64,000 nt of DNA from assembly GCF_010730955.1 (NCBI RefSeq), contig NZ_AP022577.1:1922001-1986000 (forward strand). Direction: 5' to 3'. Of the stretch, positions 51,456 to 60,919 are shown in pieces; position 1 is the stretch's first letter, and the number at the start of each line of letters is the position of its first letter. The notes beneath the pieces are model-generated. The model ran no database searches, was not told the origin of the DNA, and saw only the letters and a program-made list of their open reading frames with translations. Source of the DNA: Mycolicibacterium aubagnense. Its GTDB lineage: Bacteria > Actinomycetota > Actinomycetes > Mycobacteriales > Mycobacteriaceae. Made by a program: the position numbers and the translations under genes.

Positions 51456-51988
51456 ATGATTGATGCCATGGCCATCCCCGGTGCACCGCCCGATGCCACT
51501 GCGATGCCTGGGCGAAGTAACCCGTCTCGGGCGGCGCCGCATGCCAACTCGACGAACTCTCGAAAGCGATCATCGAGAAACTGCAGCAGGATGGCAGGCA
51601 GTCCTACGCCGCCATCGGTAAAGCGGTCGAGTTGTCGGAAGCGGCCGTGCGACAACGCGTCCAGCGCTTGGTCGACGGCGGCGTCATGCAGATTGTCGCG
51701 GTGACGGACCCTGTTCAAATGGGCTTCGGACGCCAGGCCTTGATCGGCGTTCGTTGCACCGGCGATACCACTGAGGTCGCCGACAAACTTGCCGCCATTG
51801 CCTCCGTCGACTACGTCGTGCTGACCGCCGGAACCTTCGACATCATCATCGAAGTCGTCTGCGAAGACGACAGCCACCTGCTCGACCTGCTCAACCGCAA
51901 GATTCGAGCCGTACCGGGGGTGCTATCCACCGAAACGCTGGTCTACCTCAAACTCGTCAAACAGCAATACAACTGGGGCACGCGATGA
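51456..51988 (+). pseudogene. Lrp/AsnC-family regulator, apparent one-base frameshift
   Basis: From ATG 51456 the first frame gives an N-terminal tail ending NPSRAAPHA; the rest of the protein continues in another frame as QLDELSKAIIEKLQQDGRQS, an AsnC HTH (AAIGKAVELSEAAVRQRVQR) and a full RAM effector domain to 51988. Restoring one C in the CC at 51544-51545 joins them into a protein of about 177 residues. Without it, translation would have to begin at TTG 51632, inside the recognition helix. It is either a true mutation or a sequencing error. Its stop overlaps the aminotransferase start, so the two are coupled; it probably activates the amine catabolic genes. Confidence 0.82.
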
Positions 51989-53370
51989 CAACAATCAATG
52001 CAGCACAATCACTTTCAACCGACCTAGCGGCGAAGGCCAAACGGCATCTGTGGGGTCATTTCGCCCGTCATGGGGCCGATATCGCCCCGCCCATCATCAC
52101 CCGCGGTGAGGGCGTCACCATCTTCGACGACCGGGGCAAAAGCTATATCGACGGGCTTTCGGGCCTGTTCGTCGTACAGGTCGGACACGGGCGCGAGGAA
52201 CTTGCGGCGGCCGCTGCCCGGCAGGCCGAGCAACTGTCCTTCTTCCCTTTGTGGTCCTACGCAACTCCACCCGCCATAGAACTGGCCGAGCGCATCGCCA
52301 ACTATGCGCCGGGCGACCTGAATCGAGTCTTCTTCACCACCGGCGGCGGCGAAGCGGTGGAGAGTGCATGGAAGCTGGCCAAGCAGTTCTTCAAGTTGAC
52401 CGGAAAACCCGGCAAGCACAAGGTGATTTCGCGTTCCATCGCGTATCACGGGACCCCTCAGGGTGCACTGGCAATCACGGGCATCCCGGCGTTCAAGGCG
52501 CCATTCGAACCGCTCACCCCCGGCGGCTTTCGCGCACCGAACACCAACTTCTACCGGGCGCCCGACGCCTACGCACACAGCCAGGAGGCATTCGGCCAGT
52601 ACTGCGCCGACCGCATCGCCGAGGCCATCGAATTCGAGGGTCCCGATACCGTCGCCGCAGTATTCCTGGAGCCAGTGCAGAACGCCGGCGGGTGCTTCCC
52701 ACCACCACCGGGATATTTTCAGCGAGTCCGTGAGATCTGCGACCGCTACGACGTACTCCTGGTGTCCGACGAGGTGATCTGCGCCTACGGCCGCATCGGC
52801 TCGATGTTCGCCTGCGATGATTTCGGCTATATCCCCGACATCATCACCAGCGCAAAGGGTTTGACATCCGGCTACTCCCCGATCGGCGCGATGATCGCCA
52901 GCGACCGCCTGTTTGAACCCTTCAACGACGGCAAGACGATGTTCGCCCACGGCTACACCTTCGGCGGACACCCGGTGTCGTCCGCGGTCGCGCTGGCCAA
53001 CCTCGATATCTTCGAGCGTGAGGGCATCAATACTCACGTGAAAGCGAACGCCCCGATATTCAGGGCAACACTCGAGAAGCTGTACGACCTTCCGATCGTC
53101 GGCGACGTCCGCGGTGAGGGATTCTTCTACGGCATCGAACTCGTAAAAGACAAGGCCACCAGGGAGACCTTCAACAGCGAAGAGTCCGAGCGCCTGCTGC
53201 GCGGCTTCCTAACCCCCGCACTGTGGGAGGCGGGTCTGTACTGCCGCGCGGACGATCGTGGCGATCCGGTGATCCAGCTGGCTCCGCCGCTGATCAGCGG
53301 CCAGAAGGAGTTCGAAGCGATCTATGACATCCTGCACAACGTCCTCGACGAAGCAGGGCGCCGCCTCTAG
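51985..53370 (+). CDS. class III (omega) aminotransferase, putrescine/GABA-type
   Basis: This 461-residue PLP enzyme has FFTTGGGEAVESAWKLAKQF, SIAYHGTPQGALAITG, LVSDEVICAYGR with the PLP-binding aspartate, and the Schiff-base lysine in TSAKGLTSGYSPIG. Its size and motifs fit the SpuC-like amine:pyruvate aminotransferases. With the aldehyde dehydrogenase it would convert a diamine or omega-amine to an amino acid. ATG 51985 overlaps the lrp stop (ATGA). Its stop codon abuts an IS630 remnant. Confidence 0.92.
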   Translation: MTTINAAQSLSTDLAAKAKRHLWGHFARHGADIAPPIITRGEGVTIFDDRGKSYIDGLSGLFVVQVGHGREELAAAAARQAEQLSFFPLWSYATPPAIELAERIANYAPGDLNRVFFTTGGGEAVESAWKLAKQFFKLTGKPGKHKVISRSIAYHGTPQGALAITGIPAFKAPFEPLTPGGFRAPNTNFYRAPDAYAHSQEAFGQYCADRIAEAIEFEGPDTVAAVFLEPVQNAGGCFPPPPGYFQRVREICDRYDVLLVSDEVICAYGRIGSMFACDDFGYIPDIITSAKGLTSGYSPIGAMIASDRLFEPFNDGKTMFAHGYTFGGHPVSSAVALANLDIFEREGINTHVKANAPIFRATLEKLYDLPIVGDVRGEGFFYGIELVKDKATRETFNSEESERLLRGFLTPALWEAGLYCRADDRGDPVIQLAPPLISGQKEFEAIYDILHNVLDEAGRRL

Positions 53371-53382
53371 TGTCCTGAGTCG

Positions 53383-53525
53383 TTAACTCGTCTGCAGGAG
53401 CACCGAGGTGTGGGTGCCGCCGCACAGTTTCTTGGTGGTCAGCTCGGCGAACCACCGTTGAACCAGGTTGAGCTGGTCGGGTGAACTGCGGCACGAACCG
53501 TGGATGGGCCAGCAGCAACTGTGGT
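53383..53525 (-). pseudogene. decayed C-terminal remnant of an IS630-family transposase
   Basis: Minus-strand frames read, in pieces, LLAHPRFVPQFTRP, then HPTSSTWFN, then LNLVQRWFAELTTKKLCGGT. This is the conserved end of IS630 transposases (FTPTSS-W-N-V-E-RWFAELTTKK) broken by at least two frameshifts. No intact start, rest of the gene or terminal repeats can be seen. It lies directly after the aminotransferase stop and marks the left edge of the accessory region. Confidence 0.75.
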
Positions 53526-54786
53526 CAACCCAGGCCGTCGCGTAGATAGTGGCCTGCGCGGACAACGAGGTCGGCGATCACCACGACCGGCACGGGCGCG
53601 GTGGCGTACACGTGATGACTTTGGCTCTGCGCCCGCCGGCGGCCGCCGTTCGACCCCACCAGCACACCAGAGAAGGACAACTGCGCTCAATACGGTGCCG
53701 GCCGCGACCACCCACGACTTTTCGTTCGTGGATGTCGAACTAGATCGACTTGCTTGGAGGGCGTCGTGCCTTGGCGAGGCGGCGAGGGTAGTTGCTCTCG
53801 GCCGGGGAGGAACGCACCGCCATCCACGGCGCGCTCGCCGGATGCTGGGCGTCTAGCAAAGGCTTTAACGATAACCATATCCAGTGTTTCGGGCTCGCTA
53901 CTCATGCGCAGCACGACCGTCGCCAACGAGGATTCTCAGACATGGAGCAACGGCGCGCGAACGACTCAAGGGATCCTCCTGGGGCATGTCATCGCCCCAC
54001 CCGAACGCGGCGCGTCCCAACATAGTACTGGTCACACCATGTTTCCGAAGAAGCGGCCACGGCACAGCGCCGCGCAAACGACCACGCCAGGCCGGCCACC
54101 AAAGCGGTGGCGCGTCACAGGCCGATGGCCGACTGCCGCCGGGAATCACTTCGGTGGCAATTTCGACTACCACTCACGTTAATTTTGCTCTCAGCTATCG
54201 AGGCAATTATTGACGGCCGAATCGAGGGTTTCGCAAAGCGACAGCATGTTAGTGATCGGGATTACCAAGGCTGGCGGTTAGTGGGGCCCGTCATACACCA
54301 CGGCTAATTGCCGGTATCGCCAATTACATTGCGGCAACCGAATGCCTGCTGCGAAAAACTTGTCCGAAATTCGACAACAGACTTGACGGTATCGGCGACG
54401 ATCCTGATCGCCCACGGCAACACCGCTCGTGGAAACGATCGCCGCTGCCTCAAACGGCGAGCCGGTCCGCGTCGTCACAATGATGCTGCCCCACAACATG
54501 AACACCGCACGCAGCGCGATTGGAAGCCCACACCTTACGTCGTTACACCCGCGCAACAGTGACACATCAGCAAAGCATCGGCCGAAAATTGCCATGCGGG
54601 AAACCAATTCGACCACGCAGGCTCCCGCGATCGAGACGATGTAACGCTCGACGCGGAATGCAGCTAAAGGTCTGACGTATCGTCCGCCCAACATCGAGCG
54701 GGTTCAATTCAGGCCCTCCCACATTGGTGTCGACGGCAAGTGAAATCTGCTCAGTTATCGGAAAGTGGATTTTGACCAGCTGGGGT
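53526..54786. other. 1.26-kb region with no convincing gene
   Basis: All open frames are short, overlap on both strands, and lack ribosome sites and domains. Composition is more AT-rich than the core region, especially 54150-54780. A minus-strand frame at 54278-54694 contains hydrophobic stretches (YIVSIAGACVVELV, AVFMLWGSIIVTT) and may be a worn membrane-protein gene, but no family is recognised. Confidence 0.4.
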
Positions 54787-55032
54787 TCATTGTTCGGCGG
54801 CCCATGACGGTTGGGACGCGAGCACTGCGCCAGCAACAAGCTCCGCAGTCGCCCAGCGTGAGCCGATACAGCGCGCAAGGACTCCACCCAGGATCAGCAT
54901 CAGCCCAGCCGCAGTGAAGAGCGCAGCATGAGCCCACGCGTCGGTGTTGGTCACGCTGCCGGCGGCGACAGTTGAGTCATGCAGCGCCGCGACATCTCCT
55001 GAAGCGGCTTCATGCCCAGCCATGTCGATCAT
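54787..55032 (-). CDS. small hypothetical membrane protein
   Basis: This 81-residue protein has a hydrophilic N-terminus (about 30 residues) and two hydrophobic stretches, AHAALFTAAGLMLILGGVLA and ATAELVAGAVLA. ATG 55032 has GGAGTGAGAGACA upstream, the best translation signal in this region. No family is recognised. It is divergent from the T7SS cassette. Confidence 0.45.
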   Translation of the reverse strand: MIDMAGHEAASGDVAALHDSTVAAGSVTNTDAWAHAALFTAAGLMLILGGVLARCIGSRWATAELVAGAVLASQPSWAAEQ

Positions 55033-55229
55033 TGTCTCTCACTCCAGTGTTTTGCTCGTGTCATAAGCACCGGGTGCAACCGCTGACAACGCCAAACCGG
55101 CAGCGACCGACTGAGCCGTTGGCCCAGCCGTCCATCGCAACGCGCAGCCCAGCCGGTCAAGCCACAACAGGCACCCCTAAGTAATTTTGGTGCAGGAATG
55201 GCTGAGATGCCGGGCTTAGGATCGTGGGT

Positions 55230-55529
55230 ATGGCATCGGTGTTGCGCGTCGACCCCAACGCACTTCGTCATGCCTCCCGCGCGCAAACCACCGTCGCATC
55301 GGCCATTTCGACTTTGGCGGTGGGGCAGTCAATGGCGAGCGCCGGCGAGGGAGTGTCCGGCCTGCACAGCGAAACCGGGTGCTCGATGGTAGGCGACCTG
55401 TTTGACGCCGCATCATCTGCCACACATGAGGAATTGGCTGCGCACGCCGACAAGTTGTCGAAGGCCGCCGACATGTATCAGCGCGCCGACAAGGAACTCG
55501 GCGAAAAGTTGAGCAGGCATCTTCGATAA
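55230..55529 (+). CDS. EspC-like type VII secretion substrate
   Basis: This 99-residue helical protein begins VLRVDPNALRHASRAQ and ends with Y83-x-x-x-D87 in MYQRADKEL, the YxxxD/E export signal of T7SS substrates. Length and pattern fit the ESX EspC family (T7SS_ESX_EspC). ATG 55230 is used; GTG 55224 is possible. It probably pairs with the WXG-like protein encoded 49 bases downstream as a two-helix hairpin dimer for export. No ESX ATPase or membrane gene is in the window. Confidence 0.82.
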   Translation: MASVLRVDPNALRHASRAQTTVASAISTLAVGQSMASAGEGVSGLHSETGCSMVGDLFDAASSATHEELAAHADKLSKAADMYQRADKELGEKLSRHLR

Positions 55530-55578
55530 TGGGTTGCGCTGCAGCACAATTGGGCGAGATGAAAGTTCGGCGTCACGG

Positions 55579-56097
55579 ATGACGGTGACCGTCCCCCAAG
55601 TCGAGGCGTCGCGGCCCGAAGCGTTGACCGAATCGGCCACCGAGTTGCGCGGCAAGGCTGCTAGCTTGGCCACCCAGATCGACACGCAGCGCGCCACCAC
55701 TGACGGGCTGCGAAAGAATTGGGAGGGCACCGCGTCTGATGCCGCAGCAGCCAAGGTGGCCCCGACTATCGCGCGGATGCAACAGATCCACGACGCCCTC
55801 ACCCGCACCCCGGCCGTGCTCAACGATGGTGGCACGCGACTAGCAGCGGACCGGGCCAACGTCGTCAACACCGTCAGCCAGCTGACCGGTCAGGGCTGGC
55901 AAGTCGCCCCCGACGGCAGCGTCTCGGTGCGTCCAGGCGGCCCGCTGGATCAATACGCCAAAGCCAGCACGGTCAATGAGATGAAGGTGATGCAGCTCGC
56001 GGCCTCCAATTCCGTCGCAGTCAAGACGCTGCTGGGGTTCTTCGACACCACCGACCGGCAGCTCTCCAAAGACCTGCACCGCGGTGGGCGGCCTTGA
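55579..56097 (+). CDS. WXG100-like helical protein of the T7SS cassette
   Basis: This 172-residue protein has an N-terminal WXG-type hairpin with W48-E49-G50 (LRKNWEGTASDAA) flanked by long helices, then about 80 further residues. In related mycobacterial loci this domain is fused to or adjacent to a DUF1023 hydrolase. ATG 55579 is used, with upstream in-frame starts rejected. Its end overlaps the next gene by 14 bases. Confidence 0.8.
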   Translation: MTVTVPQVEASRPEALTESATELRGKAASLATQIDTQRATTDGLRKNWEGTASDAAAAKVAPTIARMQQIHDALTRTPAVLNDGGTRLAADRANVVNTVSQLTGQGWQVAPDGSVSVRPGGPLDQYAKASTVNEMKVMQLAASNSVAVKTLLGFFDTTDRQLSKDLHRGGRP

Positions 56098-57373
56098 TGG
56101 CGGGCCGACCAAGCTCGGCATCGGTGACCTGCCGCAGGACAAACTGCCCTATGACGACGGCTCGCAGATCCCGACCGGTAAGAGTCCCGAAGAGGTCAAC
56201 AAGTGGTGGAAATCGCTCGACAAGCAACAACAGGACAAGCTGCTGCATGACTGGCCTGACCGGCTCGGCAACCTCAACGGCATCCCGGTTGCCGACCGGA
56301 GCACGGCCAACAAGGCGGTCATGCAACAGGACCTCGACCGCCCCGCTGAGGTCGCCAAGGCCCGCGGTGTCAGCGTGGAGGAGGTGCTGGCGCATCCCGA
56401 GCAGTACGGCATGGCCGGCGAGATGATGAACCGCTACAACAACGCGGTCAAGGTCAAAGAGGGACTGGCGTTAAACGCGGAAAGAACGGGTGCGCCGACC
56501 TTCCTTCAGGTCTACGAACCCGACAAGTTCGGAGGCGCCGGCCGCGCCGCGATCGCCATCGGCAACCCCGACGAAGCAGTCAACACCGCCGTTGTCGTCC
56601 CGGGAACCAGCCACAGCGTCACCGAAGGCTGGCTGAGCTCAACCGATGCCTCCCAGATCTACACCGAAACCAAGAACGCCGACCACAGCAAGCCCGTCTC
56701 GGTGATCGCATGGATGGGCTACGACGCCCCGGACAGCTTGCTCGATCCCCAAGTAGCGCAAACCGGGCTGGCCCACCAGGGCGGAGCACTGCTGGCCGCC
56801 GACGTCAACGCACTAAGCGCCACCCACGATCCCAAGGTGGGCACCCAGCACATCACGGCGATCGGGCATTCCTACGGATCGACCACGGTCGCCGATGCGG
56901 CCGCCGGGTACGGCATGCACATCGATAACGCCGTCCTGGTGGGATGCCCGGGAACGGATATGGCGCGCAACGCCAACGACTTCCACCTCAACCCCGGCGG
57001 GCACGTCTATGTCGGCTCAGCGTCGACCGACCCGATCACCACGTTGGGCGGCATGGCGCAATCGCACGTACCGGGCACGGGCATCACGGTCGCGCTCGGG
57101 GCCGATCCGTCAGTGGATGGGTTCGGATCGACGAGGTTCAAAGCCGAAGTGCCAGGCCTGACCTTCACCGATCACAGTCACTACTACGATCGCGGGACCG
57201 AATCGCTGTTCAGCATCGGGGACATCGCCTCCGGACACGGAGATGCGTTGGAGCACGACGGCATGACCGCACCGCACCGGATCCACGTGCCATCGTTCAT
57301 CCCGGGCCTACCGTCGACCGATTTCGACCCCGAGTTGTACCGGCCACCGACAAGCGGTCATGAGCACAAATGA
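56084..57373 (+). CDS. DUF1023 alpha/beta hydrolase of the T7SS cassette
   Basis: This 429-residue protein has a DUF1023 domain at about residues 130-380 with the nucleophile elbow AIGHSYGSTT (Ser263), preceded by VVVPGTSHSV, and a late histidine in FTDHSHYYDRG. The N-terminal 120 residues are helical and contain YDDGSQIPTGKSPEEVNKWW. DUF1023 proteins of actinobacteria are predicted hydrolases often linked to WXG domains, and are candidate T7SS-exported enzymes or toxins. GTG 56084 overlaps the WXG gene by 14 bases, and its stop overlaps the lipoprotein region. Confidence 0.87.
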   Translation: MGGLDGGPTKLGIGDLPQDKLPYDDGSQIPTGKSPEEVNKWWKSLDKQQQDKLLHDWPDRLGNLNGIPVADRSTANKAVMQQDLDRPAEVAKARGVSVEEVLAHPEQYGMAGEMMNRYNNAVKVKEGLALNAERTGAPTFLQVYEPDKFGGAGRAAIAIGNPDEAVNTAVVVPGTSHSVTEGWLSSTDASQIYTETKNADHSKPVSVIAWMGYDAPDSLLDPQVAQTGLAHQGGALLAADVNALSATHDPKVGTQHITAIGHSYGSTTVADAAAGYGMHIDNAVLVGCPGTDMARNANDFHLNPGGHVYVGSASTDPITTLGGMAQSHVPGTGITVALGADPSVDGFGSTRFKAEVPGLTFTDHSHYYDRGTESLFSIGDIASGHGDALEHDGMTAPHRIHVPSFIPGLPSTDFDPELYRPPTSGHEHK

Positions 57374-57387
57374 AGGAGTCCGACACC

Positions 57388-57894
57388 GTGACCCGAACCC
57401 GACGTGCAGTGATCCTCACCGCGGCAGCGGTCCTACTGGCAGGATGTGACACAGTGAATTCACTCGCCAACGGCGTGACCAACCCGATGACACCCGAACA
57501 ATCCCGGCGCCAAGTCGTCGACGCCGCAACCGAGGTCAGCCACCTCATCGCCAAACCCATTGTATCGGCCTATTTTTGGCATGAATCGTGCAGCGACGGC
57601 GACGAAGGTCCGTTCCGTGGCGTCGTCAGAATCTCCTATCAACCGCCCACCGATCCCCACGCCGCGGCAGACGCGTTCGACGACATGACACAACGCCTCC
57701 GAAACGGTGGATGGGCCACGGACAGTGACTTCAAAAGCCACGCACTGACATTGAAAAAAGGCGGCGTCAATGCCTCCCTGTCGCCGGCCGATGCCAGCGT
57801 CCCAATGGCGTCGGTCGAGCTCTACGGCGAGTGCCGCGACACCACCACCACCAAGGCCACCAAAGGCGGCAACGAGACACTCACCATCAATTGA
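57388..57894 (+). CDS. lipoprotein of the T7SS cassette (LppJ-like position)
   Basis: This 168-residue precursor has a lipoprotein signal ending LLAGC (lipidated Cys20), then a soluble domain with WHESCSDGDEGPFRGVVRIS and one further cysteine pair. GTG 57388 is chosen because GAAGGAG lies 9 bases upstream; an ATG at 57370 overlaps the hydrolase stop. The order EspC-like, WXG, DUF1023, lipoprotein recalls the M. tuberculosis Rv2077A-Rv2080(lppJ) group from memory. It may be an immunity or anchoring partner of the hydrolase; that is inference. Confidence 0.85.
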   Translation: MTRTRRAVILTAAAVLLAGCDTVNSLANGVTNPMTPEQSRRQVVDAATEVSHLIAKPIVSAYFWHESCSDGDEGPFRGVVRISYQPPTDPHAAADAFDDMTQRLRNGGWATDSDFKSHALTLKKGGVNASLSPADASVPMASVELYGECRDTTTTKATKGGNETLTIN

Positions 57895-58247
57895 AACCGG
57901 CCCGATGACTTGATCGACTCTTGCCAAAACGGGTATCTACGTATGCCGGATCCCGCGATCTAGGCAAATTACCGACACCAGACGACGACTCCTGCAGCAC
58001 TGCCGCCGGTATTTGGCGGCAACCAACTACCAATAACGCCCACTTACGTTGTGCACCGATAGCCACGAAATTCGTGCCCATCGCTTGAGTGGCCTTGTGG
58101 CACTATACAATTCCACCGCGAAGGTGGAGACGACGCATGAGCCATCAAAGGTGAATGGATGCCAGTCGGCACCACCTTGACTAGACGCTGTATCAGCTGA
58201 ATGATTGGTTCATCTTTTGGGAGCGGATAAACGGGGGTTCGGGAACA
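57895..58247. other. 353-base gap with no gene seen
   Basis: No open frame with a ribosome site or domain is present. It is AT-rich relative to the flanks and probably contains the promoter of the gene at 58248, whose start is preceded by GGAGCGG-like sequence near 58219. Confidence 0.4.
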
Positions 58248-59721
58248 ATGGCTGGCTATAGCATCGCCCGCCTCAACCGCATCCAGCGACGCTCGACAGC
58301 GGCCACGAACCGCCTCGCCGGAGATCTCCTGTCGGGAGGCATACTGAATTCACCGGCGAATACCGAGATTGAGATGCCGCGGCAATTACCCAGTTCAGAA
58401 ATGGCGATGCCCACTTTGGTTGAGCTCTGGTCGCGAAGCCTCCATGATGACTCATTGATAGCGGTACGACCGGTCATCAAACGATCGATAATCACCTTGA
58501 TGCGCTCGGGTTACAATGGAGATGGCCGCGCGTACGGTGATCTTGTTGCGTTAGTTAGCTATTTACACCGAGAACTTGCCTTGGAGGCACAGCAGGCCGA
58601 AGACTGGACTGTTGAACGGCAACGCATCGTCTTGTTCCAACGCGGACAATCGCTCCAGACTGCTCCAGACGCACACTCACTCTTCAATCTCGATTTTGAC
58701 CGTCGGCTGGTCGCGATCTCTCGCATCCTGGCCGGCACCTTGCAGCCAAGCGATCTGGGACCTCAGTTTCGCCATCTGTCGCGGGTATCGGCTCAGGCGC
58801 GCGACGTCTGGGTAGGACTGCATGTGCGCCTGGCTCTGCCCGCCTCGATCTCACGGTTCAACGCAGACAATCCGGCTGGCGACCTCGTGCTACTTCCCCG
58901 AAAGTTCTACCTCCAGCTCAACGCAACGGGCCCAGCAGGTAACGCGCACATCAGCTATACCAGTGACGATATCCACGCACTGATGGCCGGTCGCATACGG
59001 TGGGCGCTGCCACCGAAGACGCAGCGCTTACCGCGTTTCCGCTCCTACCGATCAACGAAGACCTGTGGGCGACCTCAACGGCATTGGTAGCAGATTCTTT
59101 AGCGCCGTTCATGCTTGAAGCGATCCGCCTGGAAAACCAATGGGAAGCTGCGATCGCCCAACCGTTTGAAGACGAAGTCAATGATTTCTTTCGATCGCGG
59201 GGTTTCGCGAGTGGTCCGGTGTCCATGTCTGGCTACTGGGACCCGCAGGGTCCGGGTGCAGACGTTTTGCGCGACGCTATCAACGGTCGGTTAGCCACGC
59301 CAACAGGTGGCCCTCCCCTATCAGGACAGGTTGATGTCCTCGCAATCGGTGAACACGGGTGTTTTGTCATCGAATGCAAGTCTGTCTCAGCAATGATTAA
59401 GCCCACGAACATGTTTGGACGAATCTCCCCCGACGATGCCGATTCCTGGCGAAGTAAGGTGTCGTCGAAGGTACAGTGGCTCCGGCCGCGGCTCGACAGA
59501 GCCGTCGATGTCGGCGTCGTAGTCGTCGAGGGCTTGCAGTATCTGAATTCCGCCGAAGAGACTGCAGACATCCCGGTGATGCCCTTGCCCTCGTCAAGGA
59601 CATGATCGATCAGGATTGGCTCAACTCGCCTGATCGGATCAGGCATCGGACTGCTCTCTATTCATTCGAGACCGGTCAAAGTAGCGATCGCCCACAATTC
59701 CCGTGTGATCACGAATTCTGA
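58248..59721 (+). pseudogene. frameshifted gene for an unrecognised protein with a C-terminal PD-(D/E)XK nuclease-like domain
   Basis: Three frames in sequence give one protein of about 491 residues. The first (58248-58998) is helical and unrecognised. The second (from 59000) has DFFRSRGFASG and the nuclease-like core VDVLAIGEHGCFVIECKS (D...ExK). The third (to 59721) begins ALALVKDMIDQDWL. Restoring one G at 58999-59000 and one C at 59572-59574 joins them. ATG 58248 is the start. The GC content is lower than the core genes, which suggests transfer. It may be a restriction- or defence-type enzyme, but no known system is recognised. An alternative is two or three separate overlapping genes. 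Confidence 0.6.
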
Positions 59722-60079
59722 CGGCAGACTCCAACAACGTCGAGTTCGTGCATTAGACACACGCGTACCACCGCCATTGGGGTGCTGTGCTACTGCGTCG
59801 AACTTGCTGAGCAGCGGAGTGGATGGTTGAGGTGACAACCTCGCGACTTCAACGCGAGTCGGCCCTCAGCGCGACCTCTGGACACAACCGGCCCCGAGCA
59901 AGCCGTGCTGGCCAAATCGCCGACGCGCGGCCGCCGATAACACCCAACTATGTTGACCAGCGCCTCAAGCGCATAGTCAAGTGCAACAGCAGTTTGCATT
60001 GCGCCTTGGCATCAGCGGGATGCTCTGCCAGCAAGTCACGTGGGGCGACCAGCGATAGTTCTCAGTCACGACAGGTTCT
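59722..60079. other. 358-base gap with no gene seen
   Basis: Short open frames on both strands have no ribosome site or recognisable domain. It lies between the 3' ends of the nuclease-domain gene and the DUF732 gene. Confidence 0.4.
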
Positions 60080-60514
60080 CTATGGCGTCGGCGTGTGGTC
60101 GGGGCACAGGTTCTGTATCGCCCGGTCAACGAAGTGAGTCGCCGGAACAACAGTCCACCCGCGCATCTGTTCAACCTGCTGGGTGACGCTCCAGATTGAT
60201 TGGCCTGGCATATCCAACGTCACGCATACAGTGTTCCCGAGCAGCACCACGTTGTCGTCGTTGATGGTGATGCCATCGCCGGCGATGGCCGCAAGGAACG
60301 CGCGGTCTTTGTCGCTGACCGGACTTGGCTGAAGTGTCACAATGGGTGTCTCGGTAGATTGTGGTGCCGCGGCCGTCGCTGTGCTGGTCGATGAGGCCGG
60401 AGTCGTGCTCGGCGCCGAGCTGGTCGAGCTGTGTGAGCAGCCGTGCCAGAAGGCGAAAATGACGATGCCCAGCACAACGACGCCACGGCGCTGCCCGTCT
60501 GTCAGCTTGCTCAC
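60080..60514 (-). CDS. membrane-anchored DUF732 protein
   Basis: This 144-residue protein has an N-terminal hydrophobic segment with a cysteine (VVVLGIVIFAFWHGCSHSS), a Ser/Thr/Ala/Pro-rich linker (residues 30-65) and a DUF732 domain (KDRAFLAAIAGDGITINDDN ... AIQNLCPDH) with two cysteines. It is probably exported or lipid-anchored, though the cysteine context is not a clean lipobox. GTG 60514 is the start. It resembles the secreted DUF732 protein at 16278. Confidence 0.82.
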   Translation of the reverse strand: MSKLTDGQRRGVVVLGIVIFAFWHGCSHSSTSSAPSTTPASSTSTATAAAPQSTETPIVTLQPSPVSDKDRAFLAAIAGDGITINDDNVVLLGNTVCVTLDMPGQSIWSVTQQVEQMRGWTVVPATHFVDRAIQNLCPDHTPTP

Positions 60515-60919
60515 CCGCCGCAGCGTAGCTCCGTACGTTTTCGGAGACGCGAGCTTTCAGCTAACCGCCAAGTTCCGCATTGAGCGCTCCCTTCAGACGA
60601 ACTCCCCCTGGTCACGCCCCACCGGGGGCACCACGTCCCCACCAGTGAGTACGCGTACAAGGCCGCCCGAACCACCGAACTTCATACCGACGCTCTCACC
60701 CTCGCAACATCAGACCCAGCCAAGGCCCCGCATACCGACTGTGCCACAGTGCAACTCACCAACCGAGATCGACGACATTCCGAGTCATTAAGGCGCGTGA
60801 GTCTTCGCTAGCCACCTACTGCATAAGTGGGCGCCATAAGCACGCAAGTTGGCTGATTGGGCCACCGTGGACCACCGCTGGTGGCAGCATCCTGACAGGA
60901 GGGAGACGGGAGGAGTTCG
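60515..60919. other. 405-base gap with no gene seen
   Basis: It lies between divergent genes and probably holds both promoters. The last 15 bases include a strong GGGAGGAG ribosome site for the gene at 60920. No other coding or structural signal is evident. Confidence 0.4.

Noticed and set aside
55230..57894. A complete ESX secretion locus
   Set aside because: No EccB/C/D/E, MycP or EspG-like gene is present; only substrate-type and accessory genes are seen.
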